Origin: JAYFNU01 sp034933305
GTDB lineage: Bacteria; Bacillota; Clostridia; Oscillospirales; Ruminococcaceae
Direction of reading: 5' to 3'
Assembly: GCA_034933305.1 (NCBI GenBank)
Contig: JAYFNU010000001.1
Location: 62,001 to 126,000 of the forward strand
DNA: 64,000 bases
Both the position numbers and the translations under genes were made by a program. Below the pieces are notes generated by a model that ran no database searches, was not told where the DNA came from, and saw only the letters and a list, made by a program, of their open reading frames with translations. Shown here in pieces: positions 1 to 10,058 of this stretch; position 1 is the first letter of the stretch, and every line of letters starts with the position of its first letter.

Positions 1-252
1 ATAGAGGGGAATGTTCCGCTGGGCGCTTTCATAAAAAGCAAGATCATGCGGATTCTTTTCACCGGCCTCGTTATAAACGAGATCATCGACTGCCTTTCTG
101 GTTTTGGGATCGGTCGTCAAAACCTCATAGGCAAAACCGGAGGAACTGCGGTCAGGCAGTTCCTCCCGGATCGTTTTGAGAAACTCGGCGGGGTCGGTGA
201 ATATCTGGCGCTCGCCGTTTGCGTATGTCGCTCTTCCAATAATATCAGACAT
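1..252 (-). CDS. conserved hypothetical ICE protein (partial, C-terminus beyond the window)
   Basis: An open leftward frame begins with ATG at 252, preceded by a strong GAGGAGGT ribosome site inside the last codons of the upstream helicase gene; the two genes are one base apart, so they are translationally linked. The visible 84 residues start MSDIIGRATYANGERQIF and look soluble, with no membrane segment or motif I recognise. The frame runs off the left edge without a stop. Position directly after the helicase points to the ICE DNA-processing or maintenance module. No function is proposed. Confidence 0.8.
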   Translation of the reverse strand, partial: MSDIIGRATYANGERQIFTDPAEFLKTIREELPDRSSSGFAYEVLTTDPKTRKAVDDLVYNEAGEKNPHDLAFYESAQRNIPLY

Positions 253-253
253 G

Positions 254-3200
254 TTATCGTACCTCCTCGTATGATTTTGGCTTTGCTGTGTTTCCGGGCA
301 CACCGGGCGTCCTGAGCCGGTCAAGAACGGACATGCGCTCGGACTTCGCCGGTTCGGAATCAGCCAGCTGCTCCACCGGCGTGCGTTCGTCGATATTCAG
401 TTCCGCGTTCAGCTCGGCAAGCCGGGCCGACTTCGTTTTCAGTTCTTCCTCCTGCGGGAACGGTTTGCCTTTCTCGGCTTTGGCCGTCTCGACCTGCCGG
501 TACACGTTTTCAAGATTGGATTGTACCGTTTTCAGCCGTTCGGGCATTGCCGCCAGCGCATTGTCGATACGGGTCAGATTGCCCCGGGCGTCTGTCCCGA
601 GCGTTACGCGGTGGGACATTCGGCCTTTCAGCGTGAGCGTATAATCCTTTCCGAAGTTCTCCACGGACAGGGACATGGCAAAGCCCCGGTAGCTTCCGAT
701 GGGAACCGATTCAAGGGACTTGACTTCCTTGCAGGCTTCCAGGATGGCCGCGCCGGCGTTGTCCTTGTCGATCAGCTTGTCTCCGCGGACTTCCATGCCG
801 GCAAAACCGTCCTCCGGATGCGGGTGCTCGGCCAGCGTTTTCATGTCGGCTTCAAAACCCTCGATATATCCTTTGTACTGTTCAATCTGTTCCGGGAATG
901 TTTTAAGCAGGCAGTCCTCCAGCCGGTACTGCTGGCTCTGGTGGTTGGCTTTCATCAGCTTCAGCCGCGCCACTTCAATGTCCAGATCCATCTTTTCCTT
1001 GATGCGCGGGTCGCCGGCACAGAGCGCTTTGATCTCGGCGAAGGACAGCGCCGTTTCGTCGATGTCCTCGCAGCTTCTGACCGGGCTTTTGCTGGTCATA
1101 ATCTGCGAGATAAATTTCTGCTTATTTTCGAGTGTCTGCCAGAGGTAGCTGTCAAATGTGCCCTCTGTGACATAGCGGTAAATATGCACCTCCTTGTTTT
1201 GATTTCCCTGACGAATGATTCTGCCGCTGCGCTGTTCGAGATCGCCGGGTCGCCACGGAGCATCCAGGTCATGAAGCGCGACGAGCCTGTCCTGGACGTT
1301 CATGCCGGCCCCCATCTTGAAGGTGGAGCCCATGAGAACACGCACCTGGCCGCTGCGGACTTTGGCAAAAAGCTCCTTCTTCCGCACCTCTGTGTTGGCT
1401 TCATGGATGAAGGCGATCTGTTCCCGCGGGATGCCGCGCGCCACAAGCTTTTCCCGGATGTCGTCGTACACGGAAAACGCCGGTTCATCCGGCCCCGCCT
1501 CTTTGTCCACCGCGTCCAGAACGGCTTTTACCTCGGCTCCGTTGATGCCGCCCTCCGCCGCCTTGGCCGCAATCTGATCTGACTGTCCGTGCGCTTTGGG
1601 GGTTGAAAGATCGCAGAAAACAAGCTGCGTCAGCTTCTCCGGCTGGCCCTGATCCCAGATGTGATAGATATTGTCCACGCACTGATTGACCTTGCTGTCC
1701 GGATTGTCCGGCAGGTTCGGGTTGATGATGCGCTGGTCAAGGCCGAGCTTCCGCCCGTCTGATGTGATTTTGAGCATGTTGTCCTTGGTCGGGTCGATAG
1801 TGCCGGAATGGACGACCGCGGCGCGCTCGGAAAGTTCCTGCACCATCTGCTTTTGGATTTCGGTCGGCTGCGCGACCACGTTGTGATACACGGCGGCGGG
1901 GGTCGGCAGGTGCAGCTGATCTGATGTTTTGATGTCCGCAACTTCTTTGAACAGGGTCATGAGTTCCGGCAGGTTGAAAAACTTGGCGAAACGGGTTCGC
2001 GCCCGGTAACCGGTTCCTTCCGGGGCCAGTTCAATGGCGGTCGTTGTCTCGCCGAAGGTGGAGGCCCAGCTGTCAAAGTGGGCGAGGCCCTTGTGCTGGA
2101 TGGTTTCGTGCTGAAGATAACGCTGCATGACGTAGAGTTCTGTCATACTGTTGGAAACAGGCGTGCCGGTAGCAAAGATGACGCCCTTGTTCTGGCTGAT
2201 CTCGTCGATATACCGGCACTTCAGGAGCATGTCCGAAGACTTCTGCGCATCGCTGGTCGAAAGGCCGGCGACGTTCCGCATTTTTGTGTAGAGGAAACAG
2301 TTCTTGTAATTGTGCGCCTCATCGACATAGAGCCGGTCTACGCCCAGCTGCTCGAAAGTGACCACGTCGTCCTTGCGGGTGCTGTCCTGGAGCTTTTTCA
2401 GCTTTGCTTCGAGGCTTTTCCGGGTATGCTCCATCTGCTTGATCGTGAAGTTCTCCGCGCGGCTGTTTTTCAGCTCCTCGATGCCTTCTTCAATTTCCTC
2501 GATCTGATCCTGAAGCAGCCGTTCCTGACGCTCCTGGGACACGGGAATTTTTTCAAACTGGCTGTGGCCGATAATGACGGCGTCATAGTCGCCGGTGGCG
2601 ATCCGGGCGCAGAACTTCTTGCGGTTTCGTGTTTCAAAGTCTTTCCGGGTGGCGACAAGGATATTGGCAGACGGATAGAGCCGGAGAAATTCCGATGCCC
2701 ACTGTTCCGTCAGATGGTTCGGCACGGCAAAAAGGGCTTTGTGGCTGAGTCCGAGACGCTTGGATTCCATGCACGCGGCGACCATCTCAAAGGTTTTGCC
2801 CGCGCCCACTTCGTGCGCGAGAAGCGTGTTTCCGCCGTAGAGGATATGCGCCACGGCGTTTTTCTGGTGCTCCCGCAGCGTGATCTCCGGGTTCATGCCG
2901 GAAAAGCGGATGTGGCTGCCGTCATATTCGCGCGGCCGGGTGCTGTTGAAAATTTCATTGTAGCGCTTTACAAGGTCCTGCCGCCTCTGCGGGTCCTTCC
3001 ATACCCAATCCTGAAAAGCTTCCCGGATTGCCTGCTGCTTCTGCTGCGCGAGCGTTGTTTCCTTGCTGTTCAGCACCCGGCGCTCCTTGCCGTCCGGGTC
3101 TGTTACGGTGTCATAGATACGGATGTCGCGCAGATTCAGTGAATCCTCAAAAATCCGGTAGGCGTTGGCGCGCTCCGTGCCATAGGTGACATAAGCGTTG

Positions 3201-6200
3201 ATGTTGTTGTAGCCCACGCTGCTTTTCCCCGTGATGTTCCATTCCGCCGTAAACTCTGAAAAGTTCACCTGGATGCTCCGACGGAGGTAAAACGGCGGTT
3301 CCAGAAGTTCCTCCATGAACTGCTGGATATATTCCTTGCTGATCCACGTCGCCCCGAGGCGCACTTCAATTTCGGAAGCGTCCAGGTCTTTGGGCTGGGC
3401 GTTTCTCAGGGCTTCTACGTTGGTATCAAACTGTTCCGCCTGGCCTGCCGGAAGCCGGTCATGGAGAAATTCCGCGAGCGCGAGCTTCTGACGGACATTG
3501 CCGGAAAGGTATTCATCCACGGTGACGAACGGGAGCCTGCCGGCATCATAAAAGGCCAGCGGGATATTCTCCGGTGCCGTATCGCCTGGATCGCGGAAGA
3601 TCACGCCTTTCAGTTCGGACGCAAGCGTTTCCTCATCTTTGCCGGTAAGAGATGACATATATTTCATGTCCACGCCGGCTTTCTCCGAGATGGAGAGGGC
3701 CAGCGCTTCCATCGCCGTATCCACCGAGGTGATAACACTGTTCTGCTTGATCGTCCGCCTGGTAAACATGTCCGCCTTGCGTGCAAGCTCGCCCTGCTCA
3801 TCCAGAACTTCCAGCGAACAGAGCAGGTAATAGGAAGAATCGTCCGCGAAGGCGAGGCTGTTCGCGCGGGAATTGATCAGCCCGTATTTTCCCGTAAAGC
3901 TGTCATAGAGCCTGTTCAGACGCTGCTGTTCGCCGCGGATGGCAAGCGGGTCGCTCTCCCAGAGCTGGAGGTTAATGAGATTCTGCACGCAGTCCCGCAG
4001 CTCGACCATGCCCTTGACGCGCTCGGCCGCGGTGGCGTTCAGATCCGGGCGAACCATGCGGGAGTTTTCGCGGTAATAGACGCTGCCGTCCACCACTGTG
4101 TAGGAATAGTTTTTGACGTTGGGGTCTGCCGGGATGGAAGTGTCGATGGGTTCATCTTCGCCCAGCTCCGGCAGCTCCGCTTCGGTGTATCTGCCGCCTA
4201 TATTCTGCAGAGCGTCATGGAGCTGATCCGCGAAGTTCAGTCCTTCAATCGGCTCCACGGTGAAATCCTGTTTGCCGTATTGGGTGCTTTCGGAGGTCTG
4301 CCGTCCGAGAATCATTTCCGGATGGTCGATGAAATAGCTGTTGATGCCGAAGCCGTCCTCATTCTGCCCCAGATGCACCCAGTCCGGCTCAATGTCGATG
4401 GGGCGGTCACGCTTTTGGAGAAAGAGGATGTCGGAGACAACATCCGTTCCGGCGTTGGCGCGGAAAGCGTTGTTGGGCAGCCGGATGGCACCCAGCAGGT
4501 CTGCCCGCTGGGCGATATATTTGCGGACTTCTGGGGACTGCTTATCCATCGTGTATCGGGAAGTGACGAAAGCCACCACGCCGCCCGGACGAACCTGATC
4601 CAGCGTTTTGGCAAAGAAATAGTCGTGGATGCTGAAACCGAGCCGGTCATAGGCTTTGTCCGGAACTTTATAGCTGCCGAACGGCACGTTGCCAACCGCG
4701 AGGTCGTAAAAATCCCGCCTGTCCGTCGTTTCAAAACCGGCCACGGTAATGTCTGCTTTCGGGTAAAGCTGCTTTGCGATACGCCCGGTGATGCTGTCCA
4801 GTTCCACGCCGTAAAGCCGGCTGTTCTGCATTTCATCCGGCAGAAGGCCGAAGAAGTTGCCGACGCCCATGGCCGGTTCGAGGATATTTCCGGCCTTGAA
4901 GCCCATGTTTCCGACCGCTTCATAGATGGCCTTGATGACTGTCGGGCTGGTGAAATGCGCGTTGAGCGTCGATGCCCGCGCGGAGGCGTATTCCTCCGGC
5001 GTCAGCAGCGATTGCAGTTCTTTGTATTCCGCGGCCCATGCCGGTTTGCTCTCGTCAAAGGCGTCCTGAACGCCGCCCCAGCCGACATAGCGGGAGAGGA
5101 CTGCCTGTTCCTCTGGTGTGGCCTGCCGGTTCTCTTTTTCCACGGCCAGCAAGGTACGGATCGCCGCCACATTCATGGCGTATTTCGCTTTGGGGCCGCC
5201 AGCGCCGAGGTTGTCGTCGGTGATATGAAAGTTCTGCGGTTCCGGCGGGGTATGCTCTGGTTCTGTGTGCAGGCGTTCCACCACAATGTCATAGGGAAGC
5301 TGGTTCTGCTCCGCCGGATAAACTGCAACCGTTTCCGAAGTCATTTCCGGCTGAACCGGTTTTTGCTCCTCCGGCGCTGCTTTTTCGGGCTGGGGATAAC
5401 GCTCCATTAGTCTTGCGAAGCTTTCCATGCTTTCCGCGCGGAAGATGGGATAGATCATCGTCGGGTCACGAAGCTGGATGGAAGAATCTCGGACTTCCGT
5501 TACAATAAAAGGCTTGCCATTCTCCAGATATACAGTGTCGCCGACAGAGTACGGAAAACGGGCTTCAGCAGGTTCCGTTATTGCACCTTCGGCAGCCTCG
5601 CTGTGCTCCTGCGGGATCTCCGCTTGAGGTTCGGAATAAAAGATTCCGTCTTTCACCATGCCGGCAAGCAGCCGCTGAACCTTCGCCCAGGGAATTTCCG
5701 CGGCCTGATCGGTGCCTGTACGGGTAACGAGAAGCGCTTTTGTTCCGGGTGCGCCGTATTCACCGGCAAGCCAGGCCGCAGTCTGCTTGTCGCGGGCATG
5801 TTCCGCCATATAAGCCTGAACGCGCTGCCTGCTGTCATCGTCACCGTTCCAGCGCTGGATGGCTGCTTCGATGTCTGACTGCGTGATTGCTTCATCAGGA
5901 GACGATTCCACTTTTTCGGGCATGGCATGAGCCTGCGGCTGTGGAAACGCGGTTTGCGGCTGCGGCATGGGAATACTGCCGAGCCCGGCATAGCTGCTTT
6001 CCAGTTCCTGATACTGAGCTTTTTCATCTTCGGTGAGATAGGAACCTTCGCGGATGATTTCGCGGAGCCGCTTTTCAACAGCCGGCCACTTGAGCGTGAC
6101 TTTCCCGCCGTCACCGTAGGGATTGAAAATTATGCCGGAAGAAGGACGATAATCTACAAAACCGTGCGTACCATTCAGAAAATCAAAGCTGCGGCCTCCG

Positions 6201-7543
6201 GTTCCGTATTCATTTCTGATAAACGCGGCGGCTTCCTTTTCGTCTGTCCCACGCTGATACATGGCGTAAATCCGCAGTTTTCCGTCTTCAAAGCCGGAAC
6301 CGTTTCGGAGGGCATTGTCAATATCCGCCTGCGAGACAGAAAAAGCGGAGGGCGCTTTCACGCTCTCCGCTTCGTCTATGCTATTAATCTGTTCGTCTTC
6401 CGAAGGAAATAAACTCAGCTGAAAATCAGTTCGTTCTGGATGATCTCCTCCGCCTGCGCCTTGCAGCTGTTCATCAGGCCGGTCCATTTCATCGGGTCGG
6501 ACGCCTTCAGCTGCTCCGTCGCTCCCGCTTCCTTCGCCAGTTCCGGAATCATCTGCGAGAGGCGGCTCTGGGCCGTCTGCTCGATCTCCAGCAGGTGCGG
6601 GTACAGCTTCTCCGAGAGAAGCATCTGGCTGTATATCACGGGATGGTGCTCCTTCAGGTAGTTCCTGCGCATCCTCCCGTACTTGCCCAGCGGCGTTTCC
6701 GGCTGGCTGCTCAGCTTCAGGTCGGGAATCAGATAATCCCCGTTCTTCGTGTATGTCAGGCTGTTGCTCATGGTTCTGGCTCCTTTCCGCGATTTTCTCG
6801 CGTTCCGCGTTTTGAATGGTAATTCCGATCTGCCGAAGCACCTCCTGGCAGGATTGGCTGACAGCTGTGCCGAGGGATGCTATGGTTTCCGGGGTATTAA
6901 AGTCGAAAATCGACATGAAGTCCTCATAGCCAAAATACTGTTCCGGCTCCAGTCCGCAGCGGGACATAATCGCGTAGGTGATGCTGATTGCGGCGGCTGA
7001 ACGGAACTGCATCGCTATGTTGAGTTCATCGTACTCCTCAAGAAAAGAGCCGTCAACGATGCGGAGAATGTCATCGCGGTTATCGTTCCAATACCGATTT
7101 GCGAGCACTCCGGCAATATTTGCAATCTGCTGTGGCAGGCTCTGGTCGGCAATGCCATACCGGTTTTCCAGCATGGCGGACACCATCTCGTGATGCTCCG
7201 GTTCCATAGACCATAGGGTCAGATCGCGGGAATTGGGGCGTGTTCCGGTGTCTGAAATGTCAAAGACATACCGCAGGCGGGGCCGGTCGCCGGAATCATC
7301 CAAAAGCGCAATGCCCTGTGATCCGCGCTTCACATATCGGCCCATTTTGTCATTCCACAGGTCATATTCCGCACAGGCCGTCGCCTCCGGCCGCTGGGCA
7401 TAGATCATAAGCTGCTCCTGATACGGGTACTTGTATAACCGCGCGGCAGTTGTTAAAAAGGCTGCCCAGTCCTGCCAGCTTCCGGTAAGCCGCGTAGCCA
7501 CGCTGTTGGCCATCTGCGCGTACATTTCTGCTTTGGTCGGCAT
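254..7543 (-). CDS. giant DNA methyltransferase-helicase (SNF2/DEAD-like) of the ICE
   Basis: A 2429-residue protein started by ATG at 7543 with GGAGGAAAG upstream. The N-terminus resembles the start of ArdC/LtrC-like proteins (TGSWQDWAAFL). A charged, low-complexity linker covers about residues 255-390. A Rossmann methylase block follows (ILEPAMGVGNFF near 890, GNVPFG near 950). The helicase core has Walker A AHEVGAGKT near 1581, DEAH (LYVDEAHNYKN) near 1739, motif III-like ATGTPVSNS near 1790 and motif VI QRSGRIIRQGN near 2108. The C-terminus is coiled-coil rich. Such proteins are standard large ORFs of Tn1549-like ICEs, presumed to act in DNA protection or processing during transfer. The modification target is not predictable here. 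The linker also encodes tnpV in another frame. Confidence 0.9.
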   Translation of the reverse strand: MPTKAEMYAQMANSVATRLTGSWQDWAAFLTTAARLYKYPYQEQLMIYAQRPEATACAEYDLWNDKMGRYVKRGSQGIALLDDSGDRPRLRYVFDISDTGTRPNSRDLTLWSMEPEHHEMVSAMLENRYGIADQSLPQQIANIAGVLANRYWNDNRDDILRIVDGSFLEEYDELNIAMQFRSAAAISITYAIMSRCGLEPEQYFGYEDFMSIFDFNTPETIASLGTAVSQSCQEVLRQIGITIQNAEREKIAERSQNHEQQPDIHEERGLSDSRPEAEQPAGNAAGQVREDAQELPEGAPSRDIQPDASLGEAVPAPAGDRADGPEPPLADDSGTGEGSGSDGAAEGVRPDEMDRPDEQLQGAGGGDHPERTDFQLSLFPSEDEQINSIDEAESVKAPSAFSVSQADIDNALRNGSGFEDGKLRIYAMYQRGTDEKEAAAFIRNEYGTGGRSFDFLNGTHGFVDYRPSSGIIFNPYGDGGKVTLKWPAVEKRLREIIREGSYLTEDEKAQYQELESSYAGLGSIPMPQPQTAFPQPQAHAMPEKVESSPDEAITQSDIEAAIQRWNGDDDSRQRVQAYMAEHARDKQTAAWLAGEYGAPGTKALLVTRTGTDQAAEIPWAKVQRLLAGMVKDGIFYSEPQAEIPQEHSEAAEGAITEPAEARFPYSVGDTVYLENGKPFIVTEVRDSSIQLRDPTMIYPIFRAESMESFARLMERYPQPEKAAPEEQKPVQPEMTSETVAVYPAEQNQLPYDIVVERLHTEPEHTPPEPQNFHITDDNLGAGGPKAKYAMNVAAIRTLLAVEKENRQATPEEQAVLSRYVGWGGVQDAFDESKPAWAAEYKELQSLLTPEEYASARASTLNAHFTSPTVIKAIYEAVGNMGFKAGNILEPAMGVGNFFGLLPDEMQNSRLYGVELDSITGRIAKQLYPKADITVAGFETTDRRDFYDLAVGNVPFGSYKVPDKAYDRLGFSIHDYFFAKTLDQVRPGGVVAFVTSRYTMDKQSPEVRKYIAQRADLLGAIRLPNNAFRANAGTDVVSDILFLQKRDRPIDIEPDWVHLGQNEDGFGINSYFIDHPEMILGRQTSESTQYGKQDFTVEPIEGLNFADQLHDALQNIGGRYTEAELPELGEDEPIDTSIPADPNVKNYSYTVVDGSVYYRENSRMVRPDLNATAAERVKGMVELRDCVQNLINLQLWESDPLAIRGEQQRLNRLYDSFTGKYGLINSRANSLAFADDSSYYLLCSLEVLDEQGELARKADMFTRRTIKQNSVITSVDTAMEALALSISEKAGVDMKYMSSLTGKDEETLASELKGVIFRDPGDTAPENIPLAFYDAGRLPFVTVDEYLSGNVRQKLALAEFLHDRLPAGQAEQFDTNVEALRNAQPKDLDASEIEVRLGATWISKEYIQQFMEELLEPPFYLRRSIQVNFSEFTAEWNITGKSSVGYNNINAYVTYGTERANAYRIFEDSLNLRDIRIYDTVTDPDGKERRVLNSKETTLAQQKQQAIREAFQDWVWKDPQRRQDLVKRYNEIFNSTRPREYDGSHIRFSGMNPEITLREHQKNAVAHILYGGNTLLAHEVGAGKTFEMVAACMESKRLGLSHKALFAVPNHLTEQWASEFLRLYPSANILVATRKDFETRNRKKFCARIATGDYDAVIIGHSQFEKIPVSQERQERLLQDQIEEIEEGIEELKNSRAENFTIKQMEHTRKSLEAKLKKLQDSTRKDDVVTFEQLGVDRLYVDEAHNYKNCFLYTKMRNVAGLSTSDAQKSSDMLLKCRYIDEISQNKGVIFATGTPVSNSMTELYVMQRYLQHETIQHKGLAHFDSWASTFGETTTAIELAPEGTGYRARTRFAKFFNLPELMTLFKEVADIKTSDQLHLPTPAAVYHNVVAQPTEIQKQMVQELSERAAVVHSGTIDPTKDNMLKITSDGRKLGLDQRIINPNLPDNPDSKVNQCVDNIYHIWDQGQPEKLTQLVFCDLSTPKAHGQSDQIAAKAAEGGINGAEVKAVLDAVDKEAGPDEPAFSVYDDIREKLVARGIPREQIAFIHEANTEVRKKELFAKVRSGQVRVLMGSTFKMGAGMNVQDRLVALHDLDAPWRPGDLEQRSGRIIRQGNQNKEVHIYRYVTEGTFDSYLWQTLENKQKFISQIMTSKSPVRSCEDIDETALSFAEIKALCAGDPRIKEKMDLDIEVARLKLMKANHQSQQYRLEDCLLKTFPEQIEQYKGYIEGFEADMKTLAEHPHPEDGFAGMEVRGDKLIDKDNAGAAILEACKEVKSLESVPIGSYRGFAMSLSVENFGKDYTLTLKGRMSHRVTLGTDARGNLTRIDNALAAMPERLKTVQSNLENVYRQVETAKAEKGKPFPQEEELKTKSARLAELNAELNIDERTPVEQLADSEPAKSERMSVLDRLRTPGVPGNTAKPKSYEEVR
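6415..6771 (-). CDS. tnpV: TnpV-like protein, nested out of frame inside the helicase gene
   Basis: A 118-residue frame on the same strand as the 2429-residue gene but in another phase, so the DNA is dual-coding. It starts MSNSLTYTKNGDYLIPDLKL and continues with GKYGRMRRNYLKEHHP, which I recognise as the TnpV family first named from Tn4451. An AAAGGAG site lies 8 nt before the ATG, unexpected for a chance shadow frame. The helicase frame over this stretch is a Pro/Glu/Asp/Gly-rich linker, as expected where the other frame carries the constraint. The function of TnpV is unknown. A stray non-expressed relic is possible. Confidence 0.75.
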   Translation of the reverse strand: MSNSLTYTKNGDYLIPDLKLSSQPETPLGKYGRMRRNYLKEHHPVIYSQMLLSEKLYPHLLEIEQTAQSRLSQMIPELAKEAGATEQLKASDPMKWTGLMNSCKAQAEEIIQNELIFS

Positions 7544-7618
7544 GAATATCTTTCCTCCTTCTTGCTAAGGTAAAAGGAAAGAACAGCCCACAAAAAGGCT
7601 GCTCTCTCCAAGTAGCTG

Positions 7619-7837
7619 TTATTCTTCAAAATCGGGTATAAGCTCCAATGCAGCATATTCCTTATCGGTAACCGCGCCGAGCTTTTTGATTGCGGAATCC
7701 GTGAGCGTGCGAAGCTCTGCTTCATCCGCATCGAGATAGGCGCGCATGGCCGTCATCTCGTCGATCAAGCCCTGTCTGGTTCCCGAACCGTTGTAAATGC
7801 TCATCAGGGTCAATTCGTCCTGGGTGAAATCGTTCAT
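7619..7837 (-). CDS. transposon-transfer assisting (TTRAP) family protein
   Basis: A 72-residue acidic protein (MNDFTQDELTLMSIYNGSGT) with the features of the TTRAP family found next to the large helicase in Tn1549-like ICEs. ATG at 7837 follows GGGAGATTTGAT; the frame stays open further upstream, but that extension would lie inside the preceding gene and has no ribosome site. It sits 1 nt after the ArdC-like gene and 75 nt before the helicase gene. The name comes from its association with transfer regions; no biochemical role is established. Confidence 0.8.
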   Translation of the reverse strand: MNDFTQDELTLMSIYNGSGTRQGLIDEMTAMRAYLDADEAELRTLTDSAIKKLGAVTDKEYAALELIPDFEE

Positions 7838-7838
7838 A

Positions 7839-9974
7839 TCAAATCTCCCTTTCCGCGCTCTTTTTCGGCGCTGATATTTTCGGCTCCTGCTGCGTGGGGG
7901 CGTGCAGCTGCTCCAGTACAGACTTTTTCTTTTCCTGCTGATCTTCCCGGTGTGCGGCTTCCGCCAGGTCAAGGAGGGAGATGGGCTGACCGGATTTTGC
8001 CTGTTGTTCCAGTTCCGCCACCGTTTCCTTCGGCCCGTTGTTGATGATGCCGTCAATGGAGTCGTAGTCGTCCTCCGTCGCCATTTCTGCGTTTTTCAGG
8101 TAATTTTCCGGCTGGATAAACGCCGGCACATCCGCGAAACCAACGCTGTCCACGTAATGACAGGATACCTCTCCGTTCTGTTTCAGCGCAACGATGTCGC
8201 TGACCGACAGAGAGTGCCCGGTGAAATCAGCGGGATGATTCAGGTTAAATTGCTCATAGAGCTTGTCGAGCGTTTCTTCCTGCGATTGTCCGGGCGTGAG
8301 CGGTGCGGTGTAGACCAGTTCATAATTCTGACGGTCAACCGAAAGCCAGTCATGCTGAAGCTCTGCCAGGCTGGCAAAGCGGTAATCTGCCAGCCCCTGA
8401 TCGCGTCGAAGCTGATAAATGGCGTAATTATCCGCCGGCTCTTTCAGAAACGCTTCATCGCGCTGAGCTTCCGTCTGCACATTTTTCGGCGGTATCCTGT
8501 CGCGGGCACTGTCCCAGTCGTCCTTCGTCACACCGCAGATTCCTGTGTGCATCTGGATGTCCTCCGGTTCAAACGCCATTCCCGCGCCGTTTCCTTCATA
8601 GAGCATATAGACCGGCACATCGCGCTCAAAGAGTTCCATGGCCCGTTCCTTCGAGAGAGGGAGCATATCGTCATCGGTATAACCATAGGCGTTCATGGCT
8701 TCAATCGTCATGGCGGGGTCAGGCATATATCCGTTGTCCGGTGCCTTTTCGGGAGCTTGCTCCATGACACCTTTTTCTGCTGCCGGTTCCTCCGGCGTCT
8801 GCGGAACCGCCGCCTGTGCCGGACTGGGAGCTGCTTCTTCCGCCGGCTGTTCTTTTTCATCGGCGACAGGCTCTTTATCCAGCCCGCGTTCCTTCATGAT
8901 CTCGCCGTAGTTCCGGTCAATGTCTGTAATCAGGCCGGACGCGGTTTTGTTGATGGTCTCCAGCGAGGCGCGCAGTTCCGGCAGTTCTTTATCCTTCGAC
9001 CAGGCGGCAATGTAGCCGAAGCTGTTCTCGCCGGTGGCGATACCGTAATAGGCGCAGACCGCAAAAGAAATGCTTTCGGCCTCGACCTCCTCGGTATTGC
9101 GGCTTTTTTTGACAAATTCCGCGATGGAATGGTCTTCGCCGGTTTCCAGCTGCCACACATAATGGTTGTCATCGACATACTGCCAATGCAATTCATCAGC
9201 GGCTTTCTCCGCTTCTTCCAGGCTGTCAAAACCGCTTCTGAAATCCTTTTTCTCTCCGCCGTCACTTACCATGACAAGTTTCCACTGATCTTTGATCTCC
9301 GGCAGTTCCTTGTTATGGAGTTTGGAGTGTGCGATTTCATGGACGGCGGCGGAGACAGTCTGCACCTCACTCATGCCCTCGCGGATGGCGATGCGCTGGT
9401 CGTCCGGGGAGAAGAAGCCATCCATATTGGACGCCATCTTCTCAAAAGCCAGCGGAACCGGCGCGGAGCGTTTGAGCGCTTCCATGAAAACATCATAGTT
9501 CTGGACGTTGCCGGCAAGATCGGAGGCGAGGGTCGGCAGCGGTTTCCCGTCCGTCTGGGAAACATCAAAGACGGATACGACCTTATACATGGGTATCTGG
9601 ATTTCCTTTTTCTCCATGACGGTTTTCCCGTTTTCATCAAGCACCGGAAGCCTGGTGTCCGGGTCCAGCTTTTCCTTCTCAACCGTCTTTTTGTACGGGG
9701 TGGGCGCGATGATTTTGATTCCTTTCTGCCCCTTCTGGACGCTGCGGCCAAACTGGTCGCGCCATTTATTGAAGCCAGCCACAAGGGTGGCGTCTGGTTT
9801 CTGCATGAAAATGAGCATGGTATTGTTGACCGAATACTTGTGGAACCGGCTCATGGTGCGCAGGTACTGCTGATATTTGTCCGACTGGAACATTTCCCGG
9901 ATTCCCGTTTCTATGCTTTCGGTGATTTCCTTCAGCCGGTCTTTGCCTGTCATGGTCTCCGTTACTTCTGGCAT
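7839..9974 (-). CDS. ArdC-like / YodL / DUF4316 multidomain protein
   Basis: A 711-residue protein started at ATG 9974 behind AAAGGAGATCAAT. Residues 1-130 resemble the ArdC single-strand DNA-binding domain (VNNTMLIFMQKPDA, GFNKWRDQFGR). A HEIAH motif near residue 216 suggests a zinc-peptidase-like fold as in ArdC/ImmA relatives. The middle has acidic, Ala/Pro-rich linkers. From about 425 there are DUF3849/YodL-type segments (VYMLYEGNGAGMAFEPEDI) and a DUF4316-like tail (SLLDLAEAAHREDQQEKK). ArdC relatives protect incoming single-stranded plasmid DNA from restriction. A similar role in ICE establishment is inferred, not shown. Confidence 0.85.
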   Translation of the reverse strand: MPEVTETMTGKDRLKEITESIETGIREMFQSDKYQQYLRTMSRFHKYSVNNTMLIFMQKPDATLVAGFNKWRDQFGRSVQKGQKGIKIIAPTPYKKTVEKEKLDPDTRLPVLDENGKTVMEKKEIQIPMYKVVSVFDVSQTDGKPLPTLASDLAGNVQNYDVFMEALKRSAPVPLAFEKMASNMDGFFSPDDQRIAIREGMSEVQTVSAAVHEIAHSKLHNKELPEIKDQWKLVMVSDGGEKKDFRSGFDSLEEAEKAADELHWQYVDDNHYVWQLETGEDHSIAEFVKKSRNTEEVEAESISFAVCAYYGIATGENSFGYIAAWSKDKELPELRASLETINKTASGLITDIDRNYGEIMKERGLDKEPVADEKEQPAEEAAPSPAQAAVPQTPEEPAAEKGVMEQAPEKAPDNGYMPDPAMTIEAMNAYGYTDDDMLPLSKERAMELFERDVPVYMLYEGNGAGMAFEPEDIQMHTGICGVTKDDWDSARDRIPPKNVQTEAQRDEAFLKEPADNYAIYQLRRDQGLADYRFASLAELQHDWLSVDRQNYELVYTAPLTPGQSQEETLDKLYEQFNLNHPADFTGHSLSVSDIVALKQNGEVSCHYVDSVGFADVPAFIQPENYLKNAEMATEDDYDSIDGIINNGPKETVAELEQQAKSGQPISLLDLAEAAHREDQQEKKKSVLEQLHAPTQQEPKISAPKKSAEREI

Positions 9975-10004
9975 ATTGATCTCCTTTCTTGGATCGTAAT
10001 ACGC

Positions 10005-10053
10005 AAAAAGCGCGCCTCCGCACAGGCTCGGCTGAACCTTGTACGGAGGCGCG
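10005..10053 (-). terminator. rho-independent terminator inside the ICE operon
   Basis: Arms at 10011-10026 and 10037-10053 pair over about 16 bp around a short loop and are followed, in the leftward direction, by TTTTTG. It lies between the 100-aa gene and the ArdC-like gene, so it may uncouple the topoisomerase cluster from the ArdC-TTRAP-helicase cluster. Confidence 0.65.
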
Positions 10054-10058
10054 TTCCC

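Noticed and set aside
521..5410. Several long rightward frames opposite the helicase (521-1582, 2078-3142, 4217-5410)
   Set aside because: Antisense shadows of a GC-rich gene with clear domains on the other strand.
7902..8056. Extended version of the TTRAP gene starting at 8056
   Set aside because: The N-terminal extension is out-of-frame sequence of the ArdC-like gene; the ATG at 7837 has a good ribosome site.
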